From assembly GCA_019057735.1 (NCBI GenBank), contig JAHLWV010000024.1, positions 1 through 16,050 on the forward strand: a DNA stretch of 16,050 nucleotides, read 5' to 3'. The notes beneath the pieces are model-generated. The model was not told the origin of the DNA. It did not search any database and worked only from the letters and a program-made list of their open reading frames with translations. The translations under genes and the position numbers were made by a program. Source of the stretch: Promethearchaeota archaeon (lineage in GTDB: Archaea > Asgardarchaeota > Lokiarchaeia > Sigynarchaeales > SOKP01). Below are positions 1 through 7,166 of the stretch, in pieces. Numbering within the stretch: position 1 is the first letter of the stretch; every line of letters begins with the position of its first letter.

Positions 1-254
1 CTATTTGTATAGAACATGATATTCAAATCGCTGATTCTTTAATTGACCGACTTCTACTTTTCACTGGAAAACCAGGAGTTCATGGAAAAACAATTGGACC
101 CTTAAATAAACGCGAAGGTATGAATCTTTTTCTGAAAGAAATCGATGTAACTTTTCGAAGAGATACCAGAACAGGTAGAGCTCGATTGAATAAAAAAGGT
201 TCTCAATTAGACAGAGCACAACGGGCATCCGGGCAGTTATGGGGTGTACGTTAA
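1..254 (+). CDS. ABCE1/Rli1 ribosome-recycling ATPase, C-terminal end (partial)
   Basis: This is the last 83 codons of a gene that begins outside the window, read from base 3 to the TAA at 252-254. It starts inside the second nucleotide-binding domain at an EHD triplet, which fits the H-switch histidine. It then runs through the ABCE1-typical tail with LLLFTGKPG, KREGMN and VTFRRD, followed by a basic R-x-N-K end. ABCE1 is a soluble Fe-S twin-ATPase that splits ribosomes after termination in archaea and eukaryotes. The Fe-S and first ATPase domains lie upstream and cannot be seen. Its stop overlaps the stop of the convergent SCP2 gene within TTAA at 251-254. Recognition rests on the conserved C-terminal motifs, and I consider it secure. 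Confidence 0.9.
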   Translation, partial: ICIEHDIQIADSLIDRLLLFTGKPGVHGKTIGPLNKREGMNLFLKEIDVTFRRDTRTGRARLNKKGSQLDRAQRASGQLWGVR

Positions 255-691
255 GTGTTTTGTAAGAAATCATTCAAAACGGATGTAATAGCTTGAAGAT
301 CCATTAGAGCTTCACTACCGCCGTCAAAACTGACATCTCCGGATTCATGTGCTGCAGAAATTTCAATTGTTCCAAAAAGGATTCCTGTAAATGTCGCCAT
401 ATTGGTTGTAAAAGTTAGTGAGGGATTATCGACATCACCCTCTCCATAATCCACTTTTCCCTCTTTGAATTTAAGCCAAAATTTCTTGTTTTCATCTGAT
501 ATGATTATTTGTCCTAAGAAATCCATATCTAACATGCCCATATCTTCGAACTCTTCTTTTAATCCCTCAAGTTCCGATGAAGTCTGTTTATATATTTCAA
601 AAAGTTTGAGACAATCTCCATGCATAGCACTGCCTTCAGATAGTTTTAATTTTATTTCATTTAATAATTCTGAATTTACCATTTTAATCAT
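251..691 (-). CDS. SCP2 sterol-binding-domain protein
   Basis: A 146-residue protein that is essentially one SCP2 (sterol carrier protein 2) domain. Residues from about 50 on show the fold's signature: a hydrophobic strand (FLGQIIISDE), a WLKFKEGKV strand, a 'NPSLTFTTNMATFTGILFGT' segment, and a C-terminal 'GDVSFDGG' plus a helix. Family members bind lipids or acyl chains in a hydrophobic tunnel. The natural ligand here is unknown, and archaeal ligands may be isoprenoid. No signal peptide or membrane segment is present, so it is probably cytosolic. Two in-frame ATGs, at 691 and 682 (MIKMVNS), compete. A TATA-like stretch at 707-716 fits the 682 start somewhat better as a leaderless gene, while 691 is the longer choice. 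The gene is divergent from the glycerol-3-phosphate dehydrogenase gene. Confidence 0.85.
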   Translation of the reverse strand: MIKMVNSELLNEIKLKLSEGSAMHGDCLKLFEIYKQTSSELEGLKEEFEDMGMLDMDFLGQIIISDENKKFWLKFKEGKVDYGEGDVDNPSLTFTTNMATFTGILFGTIEISAAHESGDVSFDGGSEALMDLQAITSVLNDFLQNT

Positions 692-812
692 TTTATAATG
701 TATGAAAAAAATATAGATTACACCTATTTCAATTTATTTATCCCACAAATATCAAATCTATTGATAATAGAAACATTAAGAAACCTTATTTATTGTCCAG
801 AATTTTTTAGAC
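692..812. promoter_or_regulatory. Divergent promoter region, SCP2 gene / glycerol-3-phosphate dehydrogenase gene
   Basis: A 121-bp AT-rich gap between two divergent starts. On the plus strand a TATA-like CTTATTTAT at 785-793 lies 20-28 bases before the ATG at 813, as expected for a leaderless archaeal transcript. On the minus strand a CTATATTTTT box (707-716) precedes the SCP2 start. No Shine-Dalgarno sequence precedes either gene. These are pattern calls in AT-rich DNA and are uncertain. Confidence 0.45.
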
Positions 813-2507
813 ATGGTTAAAATGGAGAATTTGGAAAAAAAATTATTTGATCAATCTTGGACCTTCAAAAATAGAGAAAAGATCATCCAAAAAATGCAAA
901 CTAGTCAATACGATGTTGTAATCATAGGCGCGGGTATGACAGGGGCAGGTATTGCAAGAGAAGCAGCAATGAGAAATTTAAGTGTTGCCATAGTAGATAT
1001 GCAAGATTTTGCTGCAGGAACATCATCGAGAAGTACAAAAATGGCACATGGCGGACTTAGATATATAGGTTATGGCGAAACGGCTTTAGTTAAAAGTGCT
1101 ACTCGTGAAAGAAATTGGATGAGGGCTCAAATACCACATTTAGTTAGACCTCTACCATTCTTTTTGCCATTTATTGAAGGATCGAAGTTAAAAAAACGTG
1201 ATATAGTAGGAGTTACCAAAATTTATGATTTTTTGAGCGATGAAAAATCTGAATTTAAAAATTATAAAAAAAGTAAGTCGTATTCCGCTGAAGAAGTTTA
1301 TGAACTAGAACCCGAATTTAATAGAGAAGGCCTTAAAGGTGGTGTAGTTTATTATGATACAAACATCGACGACGCCCGTTTAACGATTGAAATCCTAAAA
1401 GAAGCAATAATTAGAGGTGCAGATACGATAAATTACTGTAAGGTTTATGACTATATCAAAAACAATGGTAAAATTGTTGGGATTAAATGTCAAGATATAG
1501 AAAAAAAAGCAGATTTTGAAATTCGAGCTACATTAGTAATCAATGCGACAGGTATATGGACGGATGATCTAATAAAGAGTTACCCCGATACCATTCCAAA
1601 TCCGTTAATTAGACCAACTAAGGGTGTTCATCTCTTATACAGACGTGAAAACATAGGAAATATCATGGCAAATGGGCTTTACTCAAGTGTTGATAAAAGA
1701 TTTTTTTTTGTCATTCCGAGGAATAAAAAGTACACCCTTGTAGGAACAACTGATACCGATTATCAAGGTGATTTGGCAAATCCTTTTTGTGATAGAGAAG
1801 ATGCAGATTACTTAATTGAATCTGTTAAGTTATATTACCCGAATGCAAAATTAGAATATGATAATATTCTTTCTACATATGCTGGAATCAGACCCTTAGT
1901 AATGCAGAAAGGAAAATCAGAAACTGAAGTTTCACGAAACCATATAATCCTTTTTTCTAACGACAATCTACTAACAATTACAGGGGGAAAACTAACAGAA
2001 TGGCGTGAAATGGCAGAAGATTTATTTGAACATATTGAAGAAAAGAAAATTTTCCCCAAGATAAAAAAAGAGAAATATTGGTCTCGCCAACCATTTATCA
2101 TTTCTCTAGAAAAAGAAGAATGGATAGATATTCTACAAAATTCAGGCATTCACCTAGATGAGGATATATCAGATCATTTATATCAACAATATGGAAAAGG
2201 AGCTTTCAGAATCCTTGAGATGGTAAAAGAAGATGAATCTTTAAGAGAACGGGTTATCGATGAGAATGATTTCATTTACGCTGAAATCCTCTATGTACTA
2301 AAATACGAAATGTCACCTCATTTAATTGATGTATTCTGTCGTCGAACAGAAATGTCATTATGGATACATCACCGAAGAGCATTTGAAGCAGCAGAAAATG
2401 TCGCAAAAATTATGCAGAAGGAATACTCTTGGGATAATGAAACAAAAAATGAAGAAATTCAGAGATACATGGATTATGTAAAAAAGTGCGTTTCATTTAT
2501 TCCTTAA
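813..2507 (+). CDS. FAD-dependent glycerol-3-phosphate dehydrogenase (GlpD/GlpA family)
   Basis: A 564-residue flavoenzyme that oxidises sn-glycerol 3-phosphate to dihydroxyacetone phosphate and passes electrons to a membrane or other acceptor. The Rossmann FAD site is at residues about 34-50 (VVIIGAGMTGAGIA), followed by the family hallmark DFAAGTSSRSTKMAHGGLRY at 65-84. GTTDTDYQGD and TITGGKLTEWREMAED also match the family. The last ~140 residues form the helical C-terminal domain (RRTEMSLW...). There is no BFD-type [2Fe-2S] tail as in long GlpA, so the architecture is GlpD-like. The ATG at 813 was chosen because a TATA-like box sits 20-28 bases upstream; a second ATG at 822 is possible. 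No glycerol kinase or partner subunit is adjacent, so the route (glycerol use or lipid headgroup metabolism) is not shown. Confidence 0.92.
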   Translation: MVKMENLEKKLFDQSWTFKNREKIIQKMQTSQYDVVIIGAGMTGAGIAREAAMRNLSVAIVDMQDFAAGTSSRSTKMAHGGLRYIGYGETALVKSATRERNWMRAQIPHLVRPLPFFLPFIEGSKLKKRDIVGVTKIYDFLSDEKSEFKNYKKSKSYSAEEVYELEPEFNREGLKGGVVYYDTNIDDARLTIEILKEAIIRGADTINYCKVYDYIKNNGKIVGIKCQDIEKKADFEIRATLVINATGIWTDDLIKSYPDTIPNPLIRPTKGVHLLYRRENIGNIMANGLYSSVDKRFFFVIPRNKKYTLVGTTDTDYQGDLANPFCDREDADYLIESVKLYYPNAKLEYDNILSTYAGIRPLVMQKGKSETEVSRNHIILFSNDNLLTITGGKLTEWREMAEDLFEHIEEKKIFPKIKKEKYWSRQPFIISLEKEEWIDILQNSGIHLDEDISDHLYQQYGKGAFRILEMVKEDESLRERVIDENDFIYAEILYVLKYEMSPHLIDVFCRRTEMSLWIHHRRAFEAAENVAKIMQKEYSWDNETKNEEIQRYMDYVKKCVSFIP

Positions 2508-2642
2508 AACTAAAATCATACTCACTCTTCATTAATTTTTCAATTTAATACAATTTTAAAAATTGGACTAGATATAATATAAATACTTAAGAAGTGATAT
2601 AGAACTTAATAATAATTTTAAATTAACTTAAAGAAGTGAAAT
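2508..2642. promoter_or_regulatory. Intergenic promoter and leader of the membrane-protein gene
   Basis: A TATA-like run (GATATAATATAAATAC, 2571-2586) could start a transcript near 2605. Just before the next gene is GAAGTGA (2633-2639), close to the anti-Shine-Dalgarno complement and one of the few such sites in the window. A near copy (AAGAAGTGATA, 2589-2599) lies about 43 bases upstream. No gene is seen here. Confidence 0.35.
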
Positions 2643-3317
2643 TTGTTGATATATCAATTTGATTTTACAGAAGGCTTTTTAAGACCTTTGGCAGAATTCG
2701 CTGGATTCTTCACTTTGATACTTGGTGTAATGTGGTTAGTTTACGCAATATACGAAGCTCAGAGAAGAGGATCAGTTAAAAAAAGAAAAGTAGAAGATTG
2801 GAATTTCGATGTTACAAAGTTTTTGAAATTTTTTACCTATTTTGGGATAATCATTGGTATCTTAAGTATACTTAGTGGTGTTGGTGGTTTAGTTCTAGAC
2901 CAAGCTCCTAGCGTTGCGTATGCTTCTAATACTCAAGATGCAAAAAGTTTATTTGTTTCAGCCTTTTTGATTATTGCAGGCATCTTTACTTTGTTAAAAC
3001 CTTTAAACGACCTTCCTATATCTAGCGTGATAGGAATACTTTTAGCATCATTGATAGTTATTGTAGCAGTTTCCGCAATTCCTGATCAAGTAGTCCAAGT
3101 AATTGCTATATTCATCGATCCAAAATTGCTATTACTGATAATATTTATAGTGGTTTTCGCTATCGTTGCGTTGACTGTTAAATTTTATATAGGAATTTTA
3201 ATGGGAATTTCAAAAGCTATATCGTGGCCAGTCTTAGCGTTCATCATAGCAGCATTCTGTTTACTTCAAGGGTTTTTACTCCTCGTAGTAGGAGTATCAA
3301 TAACTGGATATTTCTAA
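2643..3317 (+). CDS. Six-helix membrane protein of unknown function
   Basis: A 224-residue integral membrane protein I do not recognise. Hydrophobic segments are at about residues 17-38, 60-86, 103-120, 126-153, 156-183 and 190-221. A basic, probably cytoplasmic loop (RRGSVKKRK, about 41-49) separates the first two. No catalytic or ligand motif is visible. The start must be non-ATG: tandem TTG codons occur at 2643 and 2646, with GAAGTGA 3-6 bases upstream, and the first internal ATG (residue 30) would delete helix 1. The gene is followed directly by a strong T-rich tract. Its neighbours offer no functional hint. Confidence 0.75.
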   Translation: MLIYQFDFTEGFLRPLAEFAGFFTLILGVMWLVYAIYEAQRRGSVKKRKVEDWNFDVTKFLKFFTYFGIIIGILSILSGVGGLVLDQAPSVAYASNTQDAKSLFVSAFLIIAGIFTLLKPLNDLPISSVIGILLASLIVIVAVSAIPDQVVQVIAIFIDPKLLLLIIFIVVFAIVALTVKFYIGILMGISKAISWPVLAFIIAAFCLLQGFLLLVVGVSITGYF

Positions 3318-3322
3318 TCTAG

Positions 3323-3357
3323 TTTTCTTATCTTTTTTCTTATTTTTTCTGTATTTT
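3323..3357 (+). terminator. T-rich archaeal-type terminator
   Basis: Immediately after the stop at 3317 are four T-tracts in 35 bases: TTTT at 3323-3326, TTTTTT at 3333-3338, TTTTTT at 3343-3348 and TTTT at 3354-3357. There is no hairpin. Archaeal RNA polymerase terminates on such non-template-strand T runs. The tract separates this gene from the convergent radical SAM gene. Confidence 0.6.
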
Positions 3358-3372
3358 AAAGATACAAAACAA

Positions 3373-4467
3373 TTAGAAGGTTCTTCTGTTAATTTCGCCC
3401 TTAATATCATTACTTAAATCATATTGGCAATTGGGACACGTTTTAGTTTCAGTAATATTAATCTTAGTAAACGAATAACCGCTTCTTTCTATTAAGAGAT
3501 GACCGCAGTTAGGGCAGTAAGTATTTCCTCCTTTTTCGTGACGCATATTTCCTATATACACAAATTTTAAGCCTTCCTTTACAGCGATGTTATAGGCTTT
3601 GTTTAACGTTTCGAATGGAGTTCGATCTTTAGAGGGTTCTTTAAAGTCTGGATGATATGCCGAGAAGTGAGTGGGTGTGTTAGGTCCTAAATTATCAACA
3701 ATCCATTTTGAGAGAATTTTAATTTCCTCGTCACTATCATTTAAATTTGGTATTATTAGATTTGTTATTTCTATGTGAATTCCGTTAGATTTAAACTCTT
3801 TAGCAGTATTGAGCACCGGTTGCACTGACGTAACGCCGCAAATAGTTTTATAAAACTCGTCTGACATTGATTTAATATCTATATTAGCAGCATCAATTCC
3901 AACATCGATTAACTCTTTTCTAGCTTCGGGGGTGGAATACCCGTTTGTTACCAGAATAGTCTTTATACCTTCTTGTTTTAGTAACGATGCGGTATCTATA
4001 ATCCATTCGTGCCAGATTAAAGGTTCGTTATAAGTATAAGCAAGTGTTTTTGCTCCGCTCTTTTTAACCATTTCAACCAGCTTACGAGGCGTTGTTTCCA
4101 CTAAACTCATTCTTCGATCTTGCATTCCTTCTAAGGTGTAAAATCCACTTTTTCCATTTTCAGATGGATTTGCTTGGCTTATATTCCAATTTTGACAGTT
4201 TTGGCATTTGAATGAACATCCTATAGAAGCAATAGAATAAGATGTAGCTCCCGGCCAAAAATTATAGAGTGGTTTCTTTTCTATAGGATCTAAACTTCCC
4301 TTGGAAATCATTGATCCATAAATTAAAGTAAATAATTCTCCGTTGTAGTTTTTTCTAGTTCTACAAATTCCTAATTTCATAGGGAAGATAAGACACTCGT
4401 TAGCACACACATGGCACTTTACTTTATTATCTTCTAGTGATTCCCATAACCTTGCTTTATATTTCAA
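3373..4467 (-). CDS. amrS: AmrS-type radical SAM enzyme (AmmeMemoRadiSam family)
   Basis: A 364-residue radical SAM protein. The cluster motif CSFKCQNC is at residues 84-91, with Cys84, Cys88 and Cys91 binding the [4Fe-4S] centre that cleaves S-adenosylmethionine. YTYNEP (144-149), VTNG (173-176) and NIDIKS (195-200) follow along the barrel. An N-terminal Cys group (C18, C21, C25, C35) and a C-terminal four-Cys ribbon (C318, C321, C344, C347) also match the AmrS family. The family is named for frequent linkage to AMMECR1 and Memo homologues, but neither partner is in this window and the reaction is not established. The start is TTG at 4467: a TAA lies three codons upstream in frame, and the first internal ATG (residue 30) would remove conserved cysteines. 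It is probably transcribed alone from the 4468-4600 region. Confidence 0.9.
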   Translation of the reverse strand: MKYKARLWESLEDNKVKCHVCANECLIFPMKLGICRTRKNYNGELFTLIYGSMISKGSLDPIEKKPLYNFWPGATSYSIASIGCSFKCQNCQNWNISQANPSENGKSGFYTLEGMQDRRMSLVETTPRKLVEMVKKSGAKTLAYTYNEPLIWHEWIIDTASLLKQEGIKTILVTNGYSTPEARKELIDVGIDAANIDIKSMSDEFYKTICGVTSVQPVLNTAKEFKSNGIHIEITNLIIPNLNDSDEEIKILSKWIVDNLGPNTPTHFSAYHPDFKEPSKDRTPFETLNKAYNIAVKEGLKFVYIGNMRHEKGGNTYCPNCGHLLIERSGYSFTKINITETKTCPNCQYDLSNDIKGEINRRTF

Positions 4468-4671
4468 CTTGAATTAACCTTTTTCAAAAAATGATCATAA
4501 TCAATTAATTAATTAATAGAAAAGGATTTTTATAATCTTTATACTTAATTTTATTAGTTTTTACCTAGTCATTACTTATTGAATTAGTTAAGATATGAAA
4601 AAGAATACATCCTATACGATGATTTTCCAATTGGGTAATCCATTAGTAAGTTAAATAATTACCACTAACAG
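4468..4671. promoter_or_regulatory. Divergent intergenic region before the TPR genes
   Basis: About 200 bp of very AT-rich DNA between the radical SAM gene and the first TPR gene. It holds a TTAA-repeat run (about 4502-4515), TATA-like stretches (4527-4540, 4571-4580, 4651-4658) and a 19-codon reading frame, 4595-4654, whose ATG lies about 20 bases after a TATA-like stretch. That small frame is in the same phase as the TPR gene but is separated from it by three stops (4652, 4673, 4682). I see no RNA gene. Confidence 0.35.
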
Positions 4672-4819
4672 GTGAAATTTATAAATTATCTTTAAAGAGC
4701 ATATAGAACTAACCAAAGAAGAAATTTTAAAAGGTATTAAAGAAACTGAACTGAGAGTTCGTGAATTAGAAACTATCAGTAAAAATTCAGAATATATTCA
4801 AGAATTAAGCGATTTAGCA
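4672..4819 (+). other. Probable missing N-terminus of the first TPR protein (frame problem)
   Basis: The frame of the TPR gene stays open upstream of its first ATG (4820) back to a TAA at 4682-4684, and those codons read as ordinary charged helix (FKEHIELTKEEILKG, RVRELETISK). No ATG, GTG or TTG occurs in that stretch. One base out of phase, a GTG at 4672 begins VKFINYL and stops at TAA 4693-4695. Skipping the T at 4693 joins it directly to KEHIELTKEE, giving a protein of about 311 residues. The junction is TAT CTT TAA A. Options are a sequencing or assembly indel, true +1 frameshifting, or initiation at ATT 4685 using AGGTGA at 4670-4675 nine bases upstream. Confidence 0.5.
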
Positions 4820-5608
4820 ATGCTGCAATTAGAAATAGGATACTATACAGAATCTGAAAAAAATATAATCGTTTGTCTGAAATATTTTAAGAAACAAAAG
4901 GATAAATTAGGGCAGGCAGCTGTATATGGTATTTTAGGAATAATTTATTTTAAAAGTGAACAATATCAGAAATCTATTCAGTTCTATAATCTGGCATATG
5001 AAATTTACGATAAATTTCATCAAATCCAAGAACAAATTACATGTCTAATAGGAATAGGCAATAACTTCATTAAATTAAACCAATTCGATGAAGCTTGCGA
5101 GGTTTTCCTTGAGTGTAGTGCTATTTGTTCGGACAACAAAGATATCTATAATTTATTAGATTGTTTAGGTAATTTAATCACTCTTTATGAAAAACAAGAT
5201 AATTGGGATATTGTATATGAGCTTTATAAAAAATCTCTCAAGGCATTTAAAGAATTAGAAGATGTAAAAGGTATAATAACTTCTTATTTTAATCTAGGTA
5301 TTCTAAAAAAAAGAGAAAACGATTTTAATCAAGCCATAATCTATTTTAAAAAAGGAACAAATAAAGCAATCGAATCAAGCTATACAGAATCAATTCTTAA
5401 AGGGTTAAGTTATGTTGGGGAGATTTTGGTCTATCAAAGTGAAATGAAGGAAGCAAAAGAAACATACGTTAAAGCCTTGAGCATTGCTGAAAATATAAAA
5501 GAAAAAAATTCTATTCTTCAGATAAGAATCCTTTTGAACTCTTTGGGATTAGATGAGGAAGAAATAAATAAAGAGTTAACGATGTATATGCGCAGTAGAA
5601 AAAACTAG
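4820..5608 (+). CDS. TPR-repeat protein (start probably further upstream)
   Basis: At least 262 residues made almost wholly of tetratricopeptide-like helix pairs of 34-40 residues. Examples are 'AAVYGILGIIYFKSEQYQKS', 'LDCLGNLITLYEKQDNWDIV' and 'TSYFNLGILKKRENDFNQAI', with the expected small/aromatic positions (LG-Y...Y--A). Such superhelical scaffolds mediate protein-protein contacts. No enzymatic domain, signal peptide or membrane helix is present, so it is a soluble cytosolic scaffold with unknown partner. ATG 4820 falls inside a helix, and coding-like sequence continues upstream, so this start is probably an internal methionine. It is followed after 112 bases by a second TPR gene on the same strand, but a TATA-like box between them suggests separate transcription. 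Confidence 0.8.
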   Translation: MLQLEIGYYTESEKNIIVCLKYFKKQKDKLGQAAVYGILGIIYFKSEQYQKSIQFYNLAYEIYDKFHQIQEQITCLIGIGNNFIKLNQFDEACEVFLECSAICSDNKDIYNLLDCLGNLITLYEKQDNWDIVYELYKKSLKAFKELEDVKGIITSYFNLGILKKRENDFNQAIIYFKKGTNKAIESSYTESILKGLSYVGEILVYQSEMKEAKETYVKALSIAENIKEKNSILQIRILLNSLGLDEEEINKELTMYMRSRKN

Positions 5609-5637
5609 CAAGAATGAGAAATTAGGATATTGCTCGA

Positions 5638-5720
5638 GTTTTAAATGAGTTTTTAAAAAGTTATAAATGAACGAATTTTCATTTTTAATTTAACGAGTAT
5701 AAATAAAACATCGCTGCCTA
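5638..5720 (+). promoter_or_regulatory. Terminator-like T tracts and TATA box between the two TPR genes
   Basis: T-rich runs (about 5640-5656 and 5677-5692) after the first TPR gene could end its transcript. They are followed by TATAAATA at 5698-5705, centred about 20 bases before the ATG at 5721. No Shine-Dalgarno sequence precedes 5721, which suggests a leaderless or very short leader. The box-to-start spacing is a little shorter than classical archaeal promoters, so this call is tentative. Confidence 0.4.
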
Positions 5721-7166
5721 ATGAATAAATGTCCCTTTTGTAGGAGCCCTATAGAAATTAGTTGGAGCTATTGTCGTAACTGTAATAAACCGTTAATCAC
5801 GAATGTCGATATTCTATACAATAATAGGGTGAGACCAATTCCTGACGGAACATCAATTTACGCTAACGACTATGGAGAAGAAGATGAATTTTTCGATGTC
5901 AACATAATCGATGACGAGACTATTGAATACGAGTTATCCCAACTCGAAATTCAACTTACTGATAGCGAGAGAATAGGAAAAAACATGGGTGATCTACTTC
6001 TCAAGAAAGCAAGCCTTTTTTACAAGAAGAGAGATTTTCCAAAAGCTTTAAAAAATTTAGAGGCTGCTTTGGAAAACTTTCTTGATAAAGAAGATTTATT
6101 AAGTCTTATCATAACACATAACGAAATTGGTCTTATTCACGAAGAAACCGGATTTTTTGACCAAGCAATTTATCATTTTGATAGAGCTCTAAGTTTTATA
6201 GAAGAAATTGACGATAATATAAAGAAAATCCAAGTGTTAAATAATTTAGGCAATGTTTATCACTTAATTAATGATTTAGAGAACGCTAATAAATATTATC
6301 AAAAGGCTTTAACTTTGGCTGATGGTGAAAATCTAGAATTAGAAGCAATAAAAACAGCTAGTAACATGGTAGAGATATTGCTATCCTTAGAAGAATATGA
6401 CCGCGTAAAGAGAATCCTGAAACGGAATCTCGACTTTTTTATTCAGACGGATGATATATATGGAGTGATCCAAACACGGATTAAGTATGGAAAAATGTTT
6501 TATCATCTTGGAGAAGAATACTACGACCAGTCCTTTAACAGCTTAACTGGTGCTTTAGAGCTTGTCGATGGGATTAAGAACAACGTATCAATTTTTATAA
6601 GAAAAAAATTAGAATGGGAATGCTTTCTCTATTTGGGGCACTTACATACTTTATGGGATAATGATTTAGAGGCGGAGGATTACCTATTGAAAAGTTTAGA
6701 AGCTGTAAGAACGTTTGAAATTCAAGAAAACGTCAAAGAAGGTATTGTTTTAGAGTCTATAGCTAAGTTCTATTCTCTTAAAGGCGAAGATAGAAAAGCA
6801 ATAGATTATTTTAATTATTCTAAAGACATTTACCAGAAATTTGGAGATAAGTTAAAAATCGCTGAAATGAAGTATCACGTCGCAAAAATTTTTCAAGAAT
6901 ATATACAAGACGATCAAAAAGCTATTCAGTACTATGAAGAAGCTTTAGAAATTTATGAAAATTTAAATAAATCCAAGATTGGAGCAGATATTCGTAACAA
7001 GTTAGGAGATATTTATGTTTCTAAACAGTTGTATGATCTTGCGCGAAGTAATTTTGAAAATGCAAAAAAACTTTACGCTGAGTTGGAAGATGAATACAAT
7101 CTGGCCATAATAAATGGAAAAATTAATTCATTGAAAGATACAGAAAATCATAACGCTACTTTTTAA
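5721..7166 (+). CDS. Zinc-ribbon/TPR-repeat protein
   Basis: A 481-residue protein opening with a compact four-cysteine zinc ribbon (CPFC at residues 4-7 and CRNC at 18-21). An acidic, probably flexible linker covers about residues 40-85. From about 90 to 470 it has roughly eight to ten TPR-type helix pairs, for example 'LNNLGNVYHLINDLENANKY', 'LESIAKFYSLKGEDRKAIDY' and 'RNKLGDIYVSKQLYDLARSN'. Zinc ribbons of this kind often serve as small protein- or nucleic-acid-binding modules, and TPRs as scaffolds; the partner is unknown. It lacks membrane or export signals. It lies downstream of another TPR gene and overlaps the convergent membrane-protein gene by 11 bases (7156-7166). Zinc-ribbon-plus-repeat proteins are common in Asgard genomes, which supports the taxonomic guess. 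Confidence 0.85.
   Translation: MNKCPFCRSPIEISWSYCRNCNKPLITNVDILYNNRVRPIPDGTSIYANDYGEEDEFFDVNIIDDETIEYELSQLEIQLTDSERIGKNMGDLLLKKASLFYKKRDFPKALKNLEAALENFLDKEDLLSLIITHNEIGLIHEETGFFDQAIYHFDRALSFIEEIDDNIKKIQVLNNLGNVYHLINDLENANKYYQKALTLADGENLELEAIKTASNMVEILLSLEEYDRVKRILKRNLDFFIQTDDIYGVIQTRIKYGKMFYHLGEEYYDQSFNSLTGALELVDGIKNNVSIFIRKKLEWECFLYLGHLHTLWDNDLEAEDYLLKSLEAVRTFEIQENVKEGIVLESIAKFYSLKGEDRKAIDYFNYSKDIYQKFGDKLKIAEMKYHVAKIFQEYIQDDQKAIQYYEEALEIYENLNKSKIGADIRNKLGDIYVSKQLYDLARSNFENAKKLYAELEDEYNLAIINGKINSLKDTENHNATF

Noticed and set aside
61..273. Minus-strand 70-codon frame
   Set aside because: Lies antisense to the ABCE1 C-terminus, whose motifs are unmistakable; no family-like features.
465..698. 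Plus-strand 77-codon frame
   Set aside because: Antisense shadow of the SCP2 gene; serine/isoleucine-rich nonsense composition.
1835..2149. Minus-strand 104-codon frame
   Set aside because: Antisense to the conserved C-terminal half of glycerol-3-phosphate dehydrogenase.
4500..4516. TTAA simple repeat run as a possible functional repeat
   Set aside because: Low-complexity AT sequence, also seen near 11449-11460; no unit long enough to be specific.
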